The notes under the pieces: model-generated
The model's input: the letters and a program-made list of their open reading frames with translations, nothing else
The model's database searches: none
What the model was told of the DNA's origin: nothing
Shown here: positions 9,021-19,594 of the stretch, piece after piece
Numbering within the stretch: position 1 is the stretch's first letter
Layout of the letters: every line of letters starts with the position of its first letter
Assembly (NCBI RefSeq): GCF_902497625.1
Contig: NZ_CABVGX010000012.1
Coordinates: 1 to 64,000, forward strand
DNA: 64,000 nt
From: Pseudomonas fluorescens
Lineage (GTDB): Bacteria; Pseudomonadota; Gammaproteobacteria; Pseudomonadales; Pseudomonadaceae
Reading direction: 5' to 3'
Position numbers and translations under genes: made by a program

Positions 9021-9665
9021 TCAGCTCTCTGGAAACAGCCAAGGCTCGGTGGCGCGTCGCTTGCTTTCGTATAAGCGCACGTCGTCGGCTTGAGCGAGCG
9101 TCAGGCTGATTTCATCGAGCCCCAACATCACGCATTTTTTGCGGAATGCATCGATCTCGAAACGGTAGATCACGCCCTCAGGCTGGGAAACGGTTTGGTC
9201 CGCTAGATTGATCTCAAGTTGCAACGCAGCATCACGGGCCGCGAGTGAGAACAGGTGATCCATTTCATCCTTGGTCAACACGATGGGCAGCACGCCGTTC
9301 TTAAGGCAGTTGCCATAAAAAATATCTGCGAAACTGGTGCTGAGCAGCGCTTTGAACCCGAAATCACGCAAGGCCCACGGCGCGTGCTCGCGGCTCGAAC
9401 CACAACCGAAATTATCTCGGCACAGCAGGATTTGCGCTGACTTGAACCGGGGCTGGTTGAGCATGAACTGCTCGTTGAGCGGTCGTACCGAGCAGTCGTC
9501 CCCAGGTTGGCCTTGGTCTAGATAACGCCAGTTATCGAACAGGTAATCGCCATAGCCATATTTGCTGATCAATTTCATGAATTGCTTCGGCAAAATGGCG
9601 TCCGTGTCCACATTGATTCGATCAAGCGGCGCCGCTACTGCACAAAACTGCTTGAATGGTTTCAC
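9021..9665 (-). CDS. LeuD-like hydratase small subunit, probable maleate hydratase small subunit
   Basis: A 214-residue aconitase-superfamily swivel-domain protein with the NFGCGSSREHAPWAL substrate loop typical of isopropylmalate dehydratase small subunits. Six bases separate it from the large-subunit gene upstream. Family similarity alone would suggest leucine biosynthesis. However, no other leu gene is present, the pair sits beside a gentisate operon, and its promoter region carries the same motif as that operon. In Pseudomonas gentisate pathways a LeuCD-like enzyme (HbzIJ) hydrates maleate to D-malate, and that is the function I infer here. Confidence 0.75.
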   Translation of the reverse strand: MKPFKQFCAVAAPLDRINVDTDAILPKQFMKLISKYGYGDYLFDNWRYLDQGQPGDDCSVRPLNEQFMLNQPRFKSAQILLCRDNFGCGSSREHAPWALRDFGFKALLSTSFADIFYGNCLKNGVLPIVLTKDEMDHLFSLAARDAALQLEINLADQTVSQPEGVIYRFEIDAFRKKCVMLGLDEISLTLAQADDVRLYESKRRATEPWLFPES

Positions 9666-9671
9666 GGCCTT

Positions 9672-11084
9672 TCAACTCCTTATCTGGGCAGCGGTTATAT
9701 CAACGAAATGTCCTGCCAGGGCCGCCGCTGCTGCAGTGACCGGGCTCACGAGGTGAGTTCTGCCACCCTGCCCCTGACGCCCCTCGAAATTGCGATTGGA
9801 CGTAGATGCACAACGCTCCCCAGGGAGCAGCCGGTCCTCGTTCATTCCCAAGCACATCGAACAACCGGGCTCGCGCCATTCAAACCCAGCGTCGATGAAT
9901 ATCCTGTCCAAGCCCTCGGCTTCAGCCATGGCTTTGACCTGTCCTGATCCCGGCACCACCAATGCTTGTTTGATACGCGTGGATACTTTTTGACCGACTA
10001 CAACCTGGGCAGCTGCCCGCAGGTCCTCGATGCGTGCATTGGTGCAGGAGCCTATGAAAATCTTGTCGAGTTCGATTGAAACGATGGCTGTGCCCGCTGT
10101 AATCCCCATATAGTCGAGCGCGCTGACCAAGGCCTGACGTTTAGCGGGGTCTACTTCGTCCGCGGGGTCGGGCACCTTTTCTAGAACATCGCACACCATT
10201 TGCGGAGAAGTTCCCCATGAAACTTGAGGGGCAACTTTTGCTGCATCCAGGTTCACCACCTGTTGGAAAATTGCCCCAGGGTCGCTGTGAAGCGTGCGCC
10301 AAAACGTAGCGGCGGCCTCCCAGCCTGCGTCTCGCGGCGCATGAGGTCGGCCGTGCAGGTAGGCCAGTGTGGTCTCGTCTACACCGATCAGCCCGACGCG
10401 AGCTCCGGCTTCGATTGCCATATTGCAAAGGGTCATCCGCGCTTCCATGGACATGCTACTGACCGTGCTGCCCGTGAACTCGATTGCATGACCGGTGGCC
10501 CCCGCAGTACCGATTTTGCGAATCAAGCTCAGGGCCAAGTCTTTTGCGGTCACGAACGGCTGCAATTCGCCGTCGATCTGAACCTTCATCGCCGCCATGG
10601 GTGAAACACGCAGGCACTGGGTGGCGAGAACGTGCTCGATCTCGGAAGTGCCGATGCCAAATGCCAAGGCCGCGAAAGCACCATGGGTACTGGTATGAGA
10701 GTCGCCACAGACGATGGTCATTCCCGGAAGACTGGCGCCAGATTCAGGCGCGATGACATGCAAAATGCCCTGCCTTTGATCACCCATTTTAAAGTGGCGC
10801 AGGTTCAGGTCATCGCAGTTACGCTCAAGCGTCTGAACCTGAATTTTCGCTACCGGATCCTGAATGCCCAGAGCCAAGTCCCTAGTCGGCACATTGTGGT
10901 CCGAGGTGGCGATGATCGTGCCGCTTCGCCAAGGGTTCAGCCCCGCTGCCGATAAACCTTCAAAAGCCTGGGGGCTGGTGACTTCATTGATCAACTGCAG
11001 ATCGATGTAAAGCATCGCCGAACCGTCCGGGTCATGACGTACGACGTGCGTTTCCCAGAGTTTTTGCAGCAGCGTTTTGGGCAC
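9672..11084 (-). CDS. LeuC-like hydratase large subunit, probable maleate hydratase large subunit
   Basis: A 470-residue aconitase-family large subunit. The [4Fe-4S] ligands are visible as C347 ([12 protein letters not shown]), C408 and C411 (GCSMCLGMN). [21 protein letters not shown] occupies about 125-145, with [10 protein letters not shown] and GGRTHLVSP near the end. Paired with the small subunit it would form a heterodimeric hydro-lyase. The operon context points to maleate hydratase, which completes gentisate breakdown through D-malate, rather than 3-isopropylmalate dehydratase. Activity on isopropylmalate or citraconate cannot be excluded from sequence. Confidence 0.77.
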   Translation of the reverse strand: MPKTLLQKLWETHVVRHDPDGSAMLYIDLQLINEVTSPQAFEGLSAAGLNPWRSGTIIATSDHNVPTRDLALGIQDPVAKIQVQTLERNCDDLNLRHFKMGDQRQGILHVIAPESGASLPGMTIVCGDSHTSTHGAFAALAFGIGTSEIEHVLATQCLRVSPMAAMKVQIDGELQPFVTAKDLALSLIRKIGTAGATGHAIEFTGSTVSSMSMEARMTLCNMAIEAGARVGLIGVDETTLAYLHGRPHAPRDAGWEAAATFWRTLHSDPGAIFQQVVNLDAAKVAPQVSWGTSPQMVCDVLEKVPDPADEVDPAKRQALVSALDYMGITAGTAIVSIELDKIFIGSCTNARIEDLRAAAQVVVGQKVSTRIKQALVVPGSGQVKAMAEAEGLDRIFIDAGFEWREPGCSMCLGMNEDRLLPGERCASTSNRNFEGRQGQGGRTHLVSPVTAAAAALAGHFVDITAAQIRS

Positions 11085-11131
11085 TGGAGGCTCCTCTTGT
11101 CAGATCGATCATTACGGACCTGCCTGGCCGG

Positions 11132-11160
11132 ATTGTAGGCAAGCTTGCTCAGACAATATA
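11132..11160 (-). promoter_or_regulatory. Probable promoter of the maleate hydratase operon
   Basis: The reverse strand gives TATATT (11160-11155) as a poor -35, a 17-base spacer and TACAAT (11137-11132) as a good -10. The shared operator-like motif ends three bases upstream of the -35. A weak -35 next to an operator is typical of activator-dependent promoters. Confidence 0.5.
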
Positions 11161-11163
11161 GAG

Positions 11164-11195
11164 CGCTTTTATCGTAATGCGCTATTTTTGATTTT
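11164..11195. promoter_or_regulatory. Operator-like motif, copy 2 (shared with 8074-8105)
   Basis: This stretch matches 8074-8105 at 28 of 32 bases. It sits upstream of the maleate hydratase promoter in the same orientation and nearly the same distance from the -35 as copy 1. It links the two operons to one regulator, most simply the IclR protein between them. Confidence 0.62.
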
Positions 11196-11232
11196 TAAAG
11201 AGTGGCAAAGTACTATGTGTTGTCCAACTGTA

Positions 11233-11259
11233 CTGTTCAGATTTGTAAAATCTGAACAG
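11233..11259. promoter_or_regulatory. Perfect 12-bp palindrome upstream of the GMC oxidoreductase gene
   Basis: The arms CTGTTCAGATTT (11233-11244) and AAATCTGAACAG (11248-11259) are exact inverted copies around GTA. The dyad lies between the divergent maleate hydratase and GMC oxidoreductase genes, 117 bases before the latter. Its length and short centre suit a dimeric repressor operator. No T-run follows, so a terminator is unlikely. No second copy was noticed in the window. Confidence 0.6.
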
Positions 11260-11375
11260 CGAAAGCGCCCGCTTAAACGATTCCTGATCTCGGCTTTTGA
11301 TAGCGATGTCTGATAGGCAGTGCGCTATCCCCCCTCAATACTCATCCGTTCAAGAGCGATCCGCAGTGGGTAAAT

Positions 11376-12971
11376 ATGACAACTAAAAGCTTTGACGTGC
11401 TGATTGTAGGAAGTGGTGCAGCCGGATGCGTGGTGGCCAGTTATCTGGCCGAGAACAGTCGGGCCAGCATTGCCGTGATCGAAGCCGGCGGCAAGGATTC
11501 CGACCCGCTGATCCATATTCCAGCCGGCTTCGGCACCATCCTGGCCAAGGATAAACACGTGTGGACCCATTCCACCGTCGCCCAGCATGGTACTGAGCGA
11601 CGCTTTCGCTCCGGCAAGGTGTTGGGGGGAGGCACGTCGGTAAATGCCATGGCGTATGTGCGTGGCCAAAAACGCGACTTCGATGCGTGGGACGAAGCCA
11701 CCGCAGGCGACGGGGACTGGAATCACGCCAGCATGTGGCGTGCCTTCATCGAGCAAGAAAAAAACGACACGTTCCATGATGAACATCATGGCACCCAAGG
11801 CAATCTGGCCGTGCAGCTGCCCAAAGGGATCAACGAACTGAACCAGTATTGCCTGAAGGCATTTCAGGAATACGGCCTGCCCTACAATCCGGATTACAAC
11901 GGCGCCAGCCAGATCGGTGTGTCACCGGTGCAATCGAACATCGAGAACAGTCGCCGTTGCAGTGCCGTAGTCGCGCACCTGCGCCGTCATCTGGAGAGTG
12001 GCCGCGTCACCTTGCTGGCGAACACAACGGTCACTCGGGTGCTGATCGATAGCCACCGCGCGGTAGGGGTCGAAATACTCCAGGGCGGGACTACGCAGCA
12101 AATCCAGGGCAAGCAGGTCATACTCAGCGCCGGGGCGGTACACAGCCCGAAGATTCTCATGCATTCCGGCATAGGCCCCAAGACCCAGTTGCAGGAATTC
12201 GGCATTGAGGTGATGGTCGATTCCCCCGGCGTGGGCGAAAACCTACATGACCACCCTATCGTACCGCTCAGCGCCTATGTGAAAGGGAACTTGGGCTATC
12301 AAAGCGTTGCCCAGGGCCTTGGGACGCTGAAGGCAGGGATCCGCTACATCCTGACCAAAGACGGCCCGGCCGCAGGCAGCGGTATCGAGACGGTCAGCTA
12401 TTGGGATCCCCTGAACTTACAGGGCGACCCTACCGTTCAGTGCTATCACGTACCAATCATTTCCAAAGACGGCTTGAGCCCTACCGGTACGCGCCCCGGC
12501 GTGACCTTCGAGTTAGTGGTGCTTCAGCCTAAAAGCCGCGGCTGGGTACGTTTGGCTGACGCTGACCCTACCTCTATGCCGCTGATCAACCCAAATTTCA
12601 TCGGCCACGAATACGATTTGAAAGTGGCCGTTGAGTCGGTGAAAGCCATGCGCCATGTCCTGACTCAGGAATCGCTAGCGCCGGTGATCGACGAAGAGGT
12701 CTCACCGGGTCCCAGCGTGCAATCCGATGAGCAGATTGGCGAATGGGTCAAACGCGTCGCCACCACCATGTGGCACCCGGTCGGCACCTGTCGCATGGGC
12801 AAGGACGAAGGTGCCGTCGTTGATGGTCGCCTGCGTGTGAAAGGCGTGGAGCATCTACGTGTCATCGATGCCTCGATCATGCCCAACATTACTAGCGGCA
12901 ACACCAACGCGCCCACTCAGGCGCTGGCCCTGCACGCTGCCAAAATGCTCTGTGAAGATTACTTTCGCTGA
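11376..12971 (+). CDS. GMC-family FAD-dependent alcohol oxidoreductase
   Basis: A 531-residue glucose-methanol-choline oxidoreductase. The FAD loop GSGAAG is at 12-17, and the signature around GKVLGGGTSVNAMAYVRGQ lies near 75-95. The C-terminal catalytic region has MWHPVGTCRMG (the active-site His) and SGNTNAPTQALALHAA. The family oxidises primary alcohols to aldehydes. Bacterial members of this length include choline dehydrogenase-like and aromatic alcohol dehydrogenases. The aldehyde dehydrogenase 49 bases downstream on the same strand suggests a two-step alcohol > aldehyde > acid conversion, plausibly of a benzylic alcohol. The palindrome at 11233-11259 is the likely control site. Confidence 0.85.
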   Translation: MTTKSFDVLIVGSGAAGCVVASYLAENSRASIAVIEAGGKDSDPLIHIPAGFGTILAKDKHVWTHSTVAQHGTERRFRSGKVLGGGTSVNAMAYVRGQKRDFDAWDEATAGDGDWNHASMWRAFIEQEKNDTFHDEHHGTQGNLAVQLPKGINELNQYCLKAFQEYGLPYNPDYNGASQIGVSPVQSNIENSRRCSAVVAHLRRHLESGRVTLLANTTVTRVLIDSHRAVGVEILQGGTTQQIQGKQVILSAGAVHSPKILMHSGIGPKTQLQEFGIEVMVDSPGVGENLHDHPIVPLSAYVKGNLGYQSVAQGLGTLKAGIRYILTKDGPAAGSGIETVSYWDPLNLQGDPTVQCYHVPIISKDGLSPTGTRPGVTFELVVLQPKSRGWVRLADADPTSMPLINPNFIGHEYDLKVAVESVKAMRHVLTQESLAPVIDEEVSPGPSVQSDEQIGEWVKRVATTMWHPVGTCRMGKDEGAVVDGRLRVKGVEHLRVIDASIMPNITSGNTNAPTQALALHAAKMLCEDYFR

Positions 12972-13014
12972 TCTGCGTGACGCTCATAAACATCCACTGA
13001 ATTCGATAAGGTGA

Positions 13015-14346
<1,332 letters not shown>

Positions 14347-14582
14347 ATAAAACACCAACTCCGCGAACCTGAGGCAGGTCAACGGCAGGTATTCTTTGCA
14401 ATCCTGCCTTGATCGCGCGACCACATAAACCGTGACGAGCTCAACATAAACAACTGCATGCACCTCAGTACCAACACTCCATAAGAATTCGTACTCACAA
14501 CCCGGAGACAGCAATAACACCAAAGGCTAGCATTCTATTAACCCTTAATAAGACACCCCTATTAGCCTTCGGGAGATACATC

Positions 14583-16019
14583 ATGTGGAACAATAGCAGC
14601 CCCTTTTTACAAGGTATTCGCCAACCCCTCTCCAACGAAATCATCGCCAATGAACTTCGCATAGAAGGTACTGTGCCGCCTGAACTTGAGGGCGTGCTTT
14701 TTCGAACCGGATCCAACCAGCGTTGGGAGCCTGCTCGCCCTGACCGATACCACTGGTTCGACGGAGATGGCATGGTTCATGGGTTTTATATCAGCAACGG
14801 CGCTGTCAACTACCGCAATAAATGGGTGCGCACCGAGGGTTTCAAGGAAGAAGAAGCAGCCGGTAGATCGCTCTACAACGGTATTTACGGGTCTTACGAA
14901 GTAGCTCAACCACAGCTTGAAAAGGGGCCGGCTGCCGTCAAGCAAGTAGCCAACGTCAATGTCGTGGAAATCGACGGACGCGTATTGGCTCTGCAAGAGG
15001 CGGGTAGACACTATTATGAACTTGACCGAAACACCCTGGAAACCATTGGTACCTTTGATTTCCACGGCGCAATTGATGCACTGGTTACCGCGCATATCCA
15101 TACCGACGCCGCAAAAAATGAACTACTATTGTATACGGTCGAACCCGAAACCCGCCGATTCGTCTGTGCACTGGCTGACAAACAAGGGAACATCCTGAAA
15201 CAGCACGTCGTTACACTTGACGCCCCCGCCTATATTCACGACTTCATGTTCACTGAAAATCATTTTGTCTTCTTCTTTGGGCCCATCAACTGGCGTCCAG
15301 AATCACCCGACCGAGTTCCTGCAGGCAAATCTGCGTGGACGTTTGACCCAAAGCAGAGCAATCGAACCCTGGTGGTCCATCGGCAGACCGGTGCAACTCA
15401 ATGGTTCACCGATGAAGCTTACCAAACCACACACTTCGTCAACGCCTACGAGGAAGATGGCAAAATAATCGTCGACGGCTGCGTCAGTGACCTCCAGTTT
15501 GTCGATGATATAAAAGTCGAGAATTTCTTTCCGTTTCCTTTTCCTGACGCTGGACGCTCGCCGTTCACACCTCCCGCGCTGTACCGCTGGACCCTGGATC
15601 TCGATGCCGGTCAGATGACACGAGCACGGGTCGGAAATTTCTCCGTCGAATTTCCTAGGATCAATGAAAAACTCCTGGGTGCAAAACACCAATACGGCTA
15701 CTTTGCCGGTGTACACCAGCCCAAAAGTGACAGCCACGATTTCAATTGCCTGATAAAGCACGATTTTATTTCAGGCAAAACCGAGTACCAAACACTGGAA
15801 GGTGACAGGGACGTGTCCCCTGCCGAGCCGATATTCGTGGCCAAACCCGATGCGGTGAGTGAAGACGATGGTTGGTTGCTGGTCGTCTGGTGGGATCCCC
15901 AGACAAACAAAAGCGAACTGGTGATCCACGACGCGAGCGACTTCACGGGCGCACCATTGGCACGGGTAAAGCTGGATCATCATATACCGCTGGGTTTTCA
16001 TGGGAACTGGATCCCATAA
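14583..16019 (+). CDS. Carotenoid-cleavage-type oxygenase (lignostilbene dioxygenase / isoeugenol monooxygenase-like)
   Basis: A 478-residue member of the non-haem Fe(II) carotenoid oxygenase family. All four iron-binding histidines are present in family motifs: H171 (TAHIHTD), H219 (YIHDFMFT), H284 (HFVNAYEEDG) and H473 (GFHGNW). The N-terminus PELEGVLFRTGSN and WFDGDGM match the seven-bladed propeller opening. Bacterial members next to aromatic genes cleave a double bond conjugated to a phenol: lignostilbenes, resveratrol-type stilbenes or isoeugenol. Here the products would be aromatic aldehydes, for which two dehydrogenases are encoded nearby. Exact substrate is not readable from sequence. 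A GGGAG ribosome-binding site precedes the ATG, and a strong hairpin follows at 16070. Confidence 0.85.
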   Translation: MWNNSSPFLQGIRQPLSNEIIANELRIEGTVPPELEGVLFRTGSNQRWEPARPDRYHWFDGDGMVHGFYISNGAVNYRNKWVRTEGFKEEEAAGRSLYNGIYGSYEVAQPQLEKGPAAVKQVANVNVVEIDGRVLALQEAGRHYYELDRNTLETIGTFDFHGAIDALVTAHIHTDAAKNELLLYTVEPETRRFVCALADKQGNILKQHVVTLDAPAYIHDFMFTENHFVFFFGPINWRPESPDRVPAGKSAWTFDPKQSNRTLVVHRQTGATQWFTDEAYQTTHFVNAYEEDGKIIVDGCVSDLQFVDDIKVENFFPFPFPDAGRSPFTPPALYRWTLDLDAGQMTRARVGNFSVEFPRINEKLLGAKHQYGYFAGVHQPKSDSHDFNCLIKHDFISGKTEYQTLEGDRDVSPAEPIFVAKPDAVSEDDGWLLVVWWDPQTNKSELVIHDASDFTGAPLARVKLDHHIPLGFHGNWIP

Positions 16020-16069
16020 CCCACCGGTAGAGGTCTAGCCGAGCGTTCTGGCAACAGCAACGCACAACT

Positions 16070-16110
16070 GACTGCCCTGCAAATAACGTATCGCTGCAGG
16101 GCAGTCTTTG
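16070..16110 (+). terminator. Terminator-like hairpin after the carotenoid-type oxygenase gene
   Basis: A perfect 12-bp stem, GACTGCCCTGCA (16070-16081) with TGCAGGGCAGTC (16095-16106), is followed by a short TTTG. It starts 50 bases beyond the oxygenase stop. A second short stem follows at 16122-16137. Confidence 0.65.
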
Positions 16111-16121
16111 TATGAAGGAAC

Positions 16122-16137
16122 GCCCCTTTCAAGGGGC
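16122..16137 (-). terminator. Short GC hairpin at the end of the ALDH pseudogene
   Basis: GCCCCTT and AAGGGGC pair around TC. The hairpin lies just beyond the decayed reverse-strand aldehyde dehydrogenase, with moderately T-rich sequence following on the minus strand. It may have ended that transcript. Confidence 0.4.
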
Positions 16138-16174
16138 ATTCATGCCATACGATCAGTCCACTAAAACCCTGACC

Positions 16175-17563
16175 TTAAAACGGATAAGCGCGACGTTTGT
16201 GTTGCACCGAGTTCCAGTGATCGCTGGTCAGCTCCGCGATGATCCAATCGCTGTTGAATCGCCCGATACCACTGTTTTTCTCGCCGCCAAACATGTTGTT
16301 CGGATCATCATTGACCGAGATGTCGTTGATGTGAGTCATGCCGGCTCCAGCGCATGTGCCTCGTCACGCGCAGTGATGATCGGCGCTACAGGACAAAATT
16401 GCTCAGCCTGGGCCAAGTCACTCATGTTATCGACATTGACGAACACATGAGGCGGCAGTACCTACCCGTGTGCAGCGCCACCGAGCAACAACTCGATGCT
16501 TTCGGCTTTCGCCGCCTCGATCCGGGCCACTGCGCCCTCCAACTGGCGACGGTTGATCAGCGGGCCAATGACTGTATCTGCAAGGTCAGGATCGCCGACT
16601 TTCAACTGGCGAACGCGCTCGACAAACGCTTCGACGAAATCCTTTTGCAACGAGGCGTCGACGATAATCCGGTTACTGCTCATGCAGATTTGACCTTGGT
16701 GCAGGAAGCGCCCCACAACGGCGGCGTGCACCGCCAGATCGAGGTCCGCGTCATCAAGCACCACACACGGAGCATTCCCACCCAACTCCAACCCGACTCG
16801 CTTGAGCGTCGGGCCTGTGACTGCCAACGCGCCCAATGTGCCGCCCGACCCGAGTCGATCCCGTGAAGAAGATGAATTTTGGAATCGGGTGCAGGGTAAA
16901 GGCATCACCCAAATCAGCCACGTCTCCCACGACCACGTTCAAAACTCCCGGCGGAAAACCGGCCTCTTCGTAAATTTTCGCCAACAACAAACCACCGGTC
17001 ACCGGCGTATCGTCGGCAGGCTTCACGACGACGGCGTTACCGAGTGCCAGCGCCGGTGCGATAGACCGATTGGAAAGGTGCATCGGCCAGTTCCAGGGAC
17101 TGATAACCCCGACCACACCCAATGGTTTACGGTAAACGCGGCTTTCTTTGTCGGGGGTGTCGATTGGCAGAATGCGGCCGACGACTCTCGAAGGCATGGC
17201 CGCGGCCGTGATCATGGTCGAACGTACCGCTGACCACTCGATTTCGGCTTTGGTACGCGTGCTGCCTGACTCACGAATCAATCAGTCGACAATTTCTTCG
17301 TGCCTGGCTTCCAGTACGCTAACGGCGCGCATGAACAAGGCTGAGCGCTCATTAGGTAACGTCTGCGCCCATGCTTTCTGCGCGGTTGCTGCCGCCTGGT
17401 AGGCGTCGTCGAGGTCGCTAACATCACCCAGCGAAAGCTCGGTCAGCAGGGCGTTGTCATAAGGGTTGCGGTTCTCCAGGACCTTGCGCGTACTTCCGGA
17501 ACGCCAGGCCCCGGCGATGTATTGGCCAGTAAAGTTTTGCCACGGTGTTGGGAGGTCAGACAT
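16175..17563 (-). pseudogene. Aldehyde dehydrogenase pseudogene (vanillin/benzaldehyde dehydrogenase-like)
   Basis: Reading the reverse strand from the ATG at 17563, the sequence follows the intact aldehyde dehydrogenase at 25242-26723 along its length but is broken repeatedly. A TGA near 17284 replaces the Trp codon of EEIVDWLI. Frameshifts occur around 16855 (after FFTGSTRVG) and near 16460. About 50 codons are missing between DEAHAL and AGMTHIND near 16345. The catalytic block HQGQICMSSNR and the C-terminal [13 protein letters not shown] are still readable, and the frame ends at 16175. The gene must once have been functional and decayed in place, perhaps because the paralogue at 25.2 kb makes it redundant. 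Confidence 0.88.
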
Positions 17564-17581
17564 GGGTGTTCTCCGGTTGAT

Positions 17582-19393
17582 TCAAAGTAGGTCAGCGCCA
17601 GTATTCTTCTTGCTTGCCAGCCTGGAAGTCGCGAGGTTTTCCAATTGCTGGTGCAGTGCAAGGGTGTGATGTTCATCAGTTCGGTGGTGAGCGAAAAGCT
17701 GAGCAATCGCTGCGCATTCGAACGCAGCAATGAGCAGTGGAGAGGCCTTTTTTTCGAGGCTGATCAGACTTGTCAGAAGACCCCTGACTTGATCATAAAT
17801 TCGTGCCTGAGCAGGTGGGGCAGGTGTATCCGAGATCTTCAGTGCGAGCCGCGCAATGCGCTTGCACAGGCGCTTGCGCTGGGAGCCTGGCGATGAAGGA
17901 ACCAACCATCGGTAGGTCAGCACGGCAGTGAACACCCCGCCCAGAATTGCCAACATCTGCAACAGGGTATGTTCAAGGGAGGTGTCTACCTGCAATCCAG
18001 GTTGAGCGATTAACAAAAAGGTCATGTTCAGGTCGATGGCCAGTTTTGCTGTACCGGGCCGAGCCATGAGCAACGCTCCGATCATCAAAAACGGTGCGAT
18101 AACCAAGGCCAGCTCCCACACCGTTCCCACTTCAGGTAACAGCCAAAAACGGCAGGTCACGCCAAGAACGGCTCCAGCGGTCGAGCCAACAAGTACGTCT
18201 TTTAACGCCGCACTGGCGTGGCTATGGCTGGAGAACAGCGAGGCGAACAACACGGCCGTCATGACCATCATTGGACCGTCTGACCAACCCAGGCCCCACC
18301 ACATTGCGGTGGCGATGGACATCGCAATCAAGGGTCTGGAGCCCGCGAGGCATGTTGCGTGCCAGTCGCGCTGTTGAGTTGATTGCAACGCTTCCCTGCC
18401 TGGCGTTTCACAAGCATTCAACGCTGCAAAGACGCGTTGTAATTTTTCAACGAACAGCGTGCCTGCGGCAAGGTTTTCAGTGTTTTTGTGGACCTCATTG
18501 ATCACCGCGAGCACCATTGCAGCTGCCGATTCAGGATGAGTTGCTACCAACAGGTCAGAGGGAAATCGGAGTTTTTCGCCAACATCGAAATGGCTACTTA
18601 CGAGCAAATCGACAAGCGCGCCCAGCGTGTCGCGAGTGCGAAAGACCCGTAAACGCATTGTTCGAGAACCTGTAGCAATTTCATCCAGGCACAGATCAAG
18701 CGCCGCTAGTTCCTGCAACAGCGCACTAAAACTTTTGGCATCGTGTGCAGTGCCTGCCTGCAACCTTTTGAGGCTGTAGTGAACGCTGGCCACAATCAGC
18801 GCATCGAGTCGGTTGTACACGGATTCCAGGGACGCGGACTTGCCTGTAAACGTCCATGAAAAACAAGCTGAAGCCAACACGCCGATGACGGTGCAATAGA
18901 TTCTGCCAAGGGCTAGGTCCACATCGAGCACGGGGTCTTGAATACCAAACAGCGCGACGATCGCTGCGGTGTAGCCTGCCAGCACAAAACCGTAATTTCG
19001 AAAATGTCGAAACAGGTTTCCATACCCGGCGCACGCTGCGATCCAGGCTGCCAGTACGAGCATTAGCCAGTGCTGCTGATCAAAGAACACCGTCAGCAAA
19101 AGTCCGCCTGCCATGGCTCCCACCACCGTACCGATCAGCCGCGCGCCGATGCGTTCGATCAAGAGGCCTCGCGTAGGTTGCGCCACCAGCCAGACTGTCA
19201 TCGCAGCCCACCAAGGATGGTGCAGGTCCAGCATTTGAGCGATGACCAGCGCCAAGAGAGCTGCCGTGGTTGTGTGCAGACTGAAAATCAGTGCTGACCG
19301 AGAAGGCCACTGAAGCTCGGGCTGCATGCCAAAACGGCCTATCAAGCGACCGAATGATTGAGTGATCCACTTATTCATTTGATGAACTGACAT
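17582..19393 (-). CDS. FUSC-family (fusaric acid resistance / aromatic acid efflux) inner-membrane protein
   Basis: About 603 residues from the ATG at 19393; the open frame extends to 19441. Two membrane blocks of about five or six helices each (roughly 40-180 and 350-490) frame a cytoplasmic domain. This is the FUSC/AaeB layout. HHPWWAAMTVWLVAQPTRG in the first helices and GTVVGAMAGG are typical family motifs. Such proteins export toxic aromatic acids, usually with a membrane-fusion partner, which is not visible here. The gene ends 19 bases before the start of the ALDH pseudogene on the same strand. The ribosome-binding site is weak, so the start is uncertain. A role in relieving accumulation of aromatic intermediates is inferred. 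Confidence 0.78.
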   Translation of the reverse strand: MSVHQMNKWITQSFGRLIGRFGMQPELQWPSRSALIFSLHTTTAALLALVIAQMLDLHHPWWAAMTVWLVAQPTRGLLIERIGARLIGTVVGAMAGGLLLTVFFDQQHWLMLVLAAWIAACAGYGNLFRHFRNYGFVLAGYTAAIVALFGIQDPVLDVDLALGRIYCTVIGVLASACFSWTFTGKSASLESVYNRLDALIVASVHYSLKRLQAGTAHDAKSFSALLQELAALDLCLDEIATGSRTMRLRVFRTRDTLGALVDLLVSSHFDVGEKLRFPSDLLVATHPESAAAMVLAVINEVHKNTENLAAGTLFVEKLQRVFAALNACETPGREALQSTQQRDWHATCLAGSRPLIAMSIATAMWWGLGWSDGPMMVMTAVLFASLFSSHSHASAALKDVLVGSTAGAVLGVTCRFWLLPEVGTVWELALVIAPFLMIGALLMARPGTAKLAIDLNMTFLLIAQPGLQVDTSLEHTLLQMLAILGGVFTAVLTYRWLVPSSPGSQRKRLCKRIARLALKISDTPAPPAQARIYDQVRGLLTSLISLEKKASPLLIAAFECAAIAQLFAHHRTDEHHTLALHQQLENLATSRLASKKNTGADLL

Positions 19394-19457
19394 CCGCAGC
19401 CTGATAAGGGAAACGCAGCCGCACGCGGCTCTCATTGCCATGGTGCATGCCGACGAG

Positions 19458-19499
19458 AAACCAAAATATCATATTTCCTGCTATTTAGGATTTTGGTTT
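19458..19499. promoter_or_regulatory. 10-bp inverted repeat upstream of the second catabolic operon
   Basis: AAACCAAAAT (19458-19467) and ATTTTGGTTT (19490-19499) are exact inverted copies with a 22-base spacer. They lie between the divergent FUSC and MFS genes, about 95 bases before the MFS start. Two half-sites about three helical turns apart suit an IclR-type regulator, and one is encoded two genes downstream. Binding is not demonstrated. Confidence 0.5.
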
Positions 19500-19594
19500 A
19501 TTTTATCTTTACAGGATTTTTGCTTCGTAATAGATTTAGCCTCAGTCAAGGGCACCTGCCTGCCCAGACAATAAAAACAATAAGAGGCCAGTTC

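Noticed and set aside
9021..11084. Leucine-biosynthesis leuCD assignment
   Set aside because: No other leu genes are present, the pair sits beside gentisate genes and shares their promoter motif, so maleate hydratase is the better reading.
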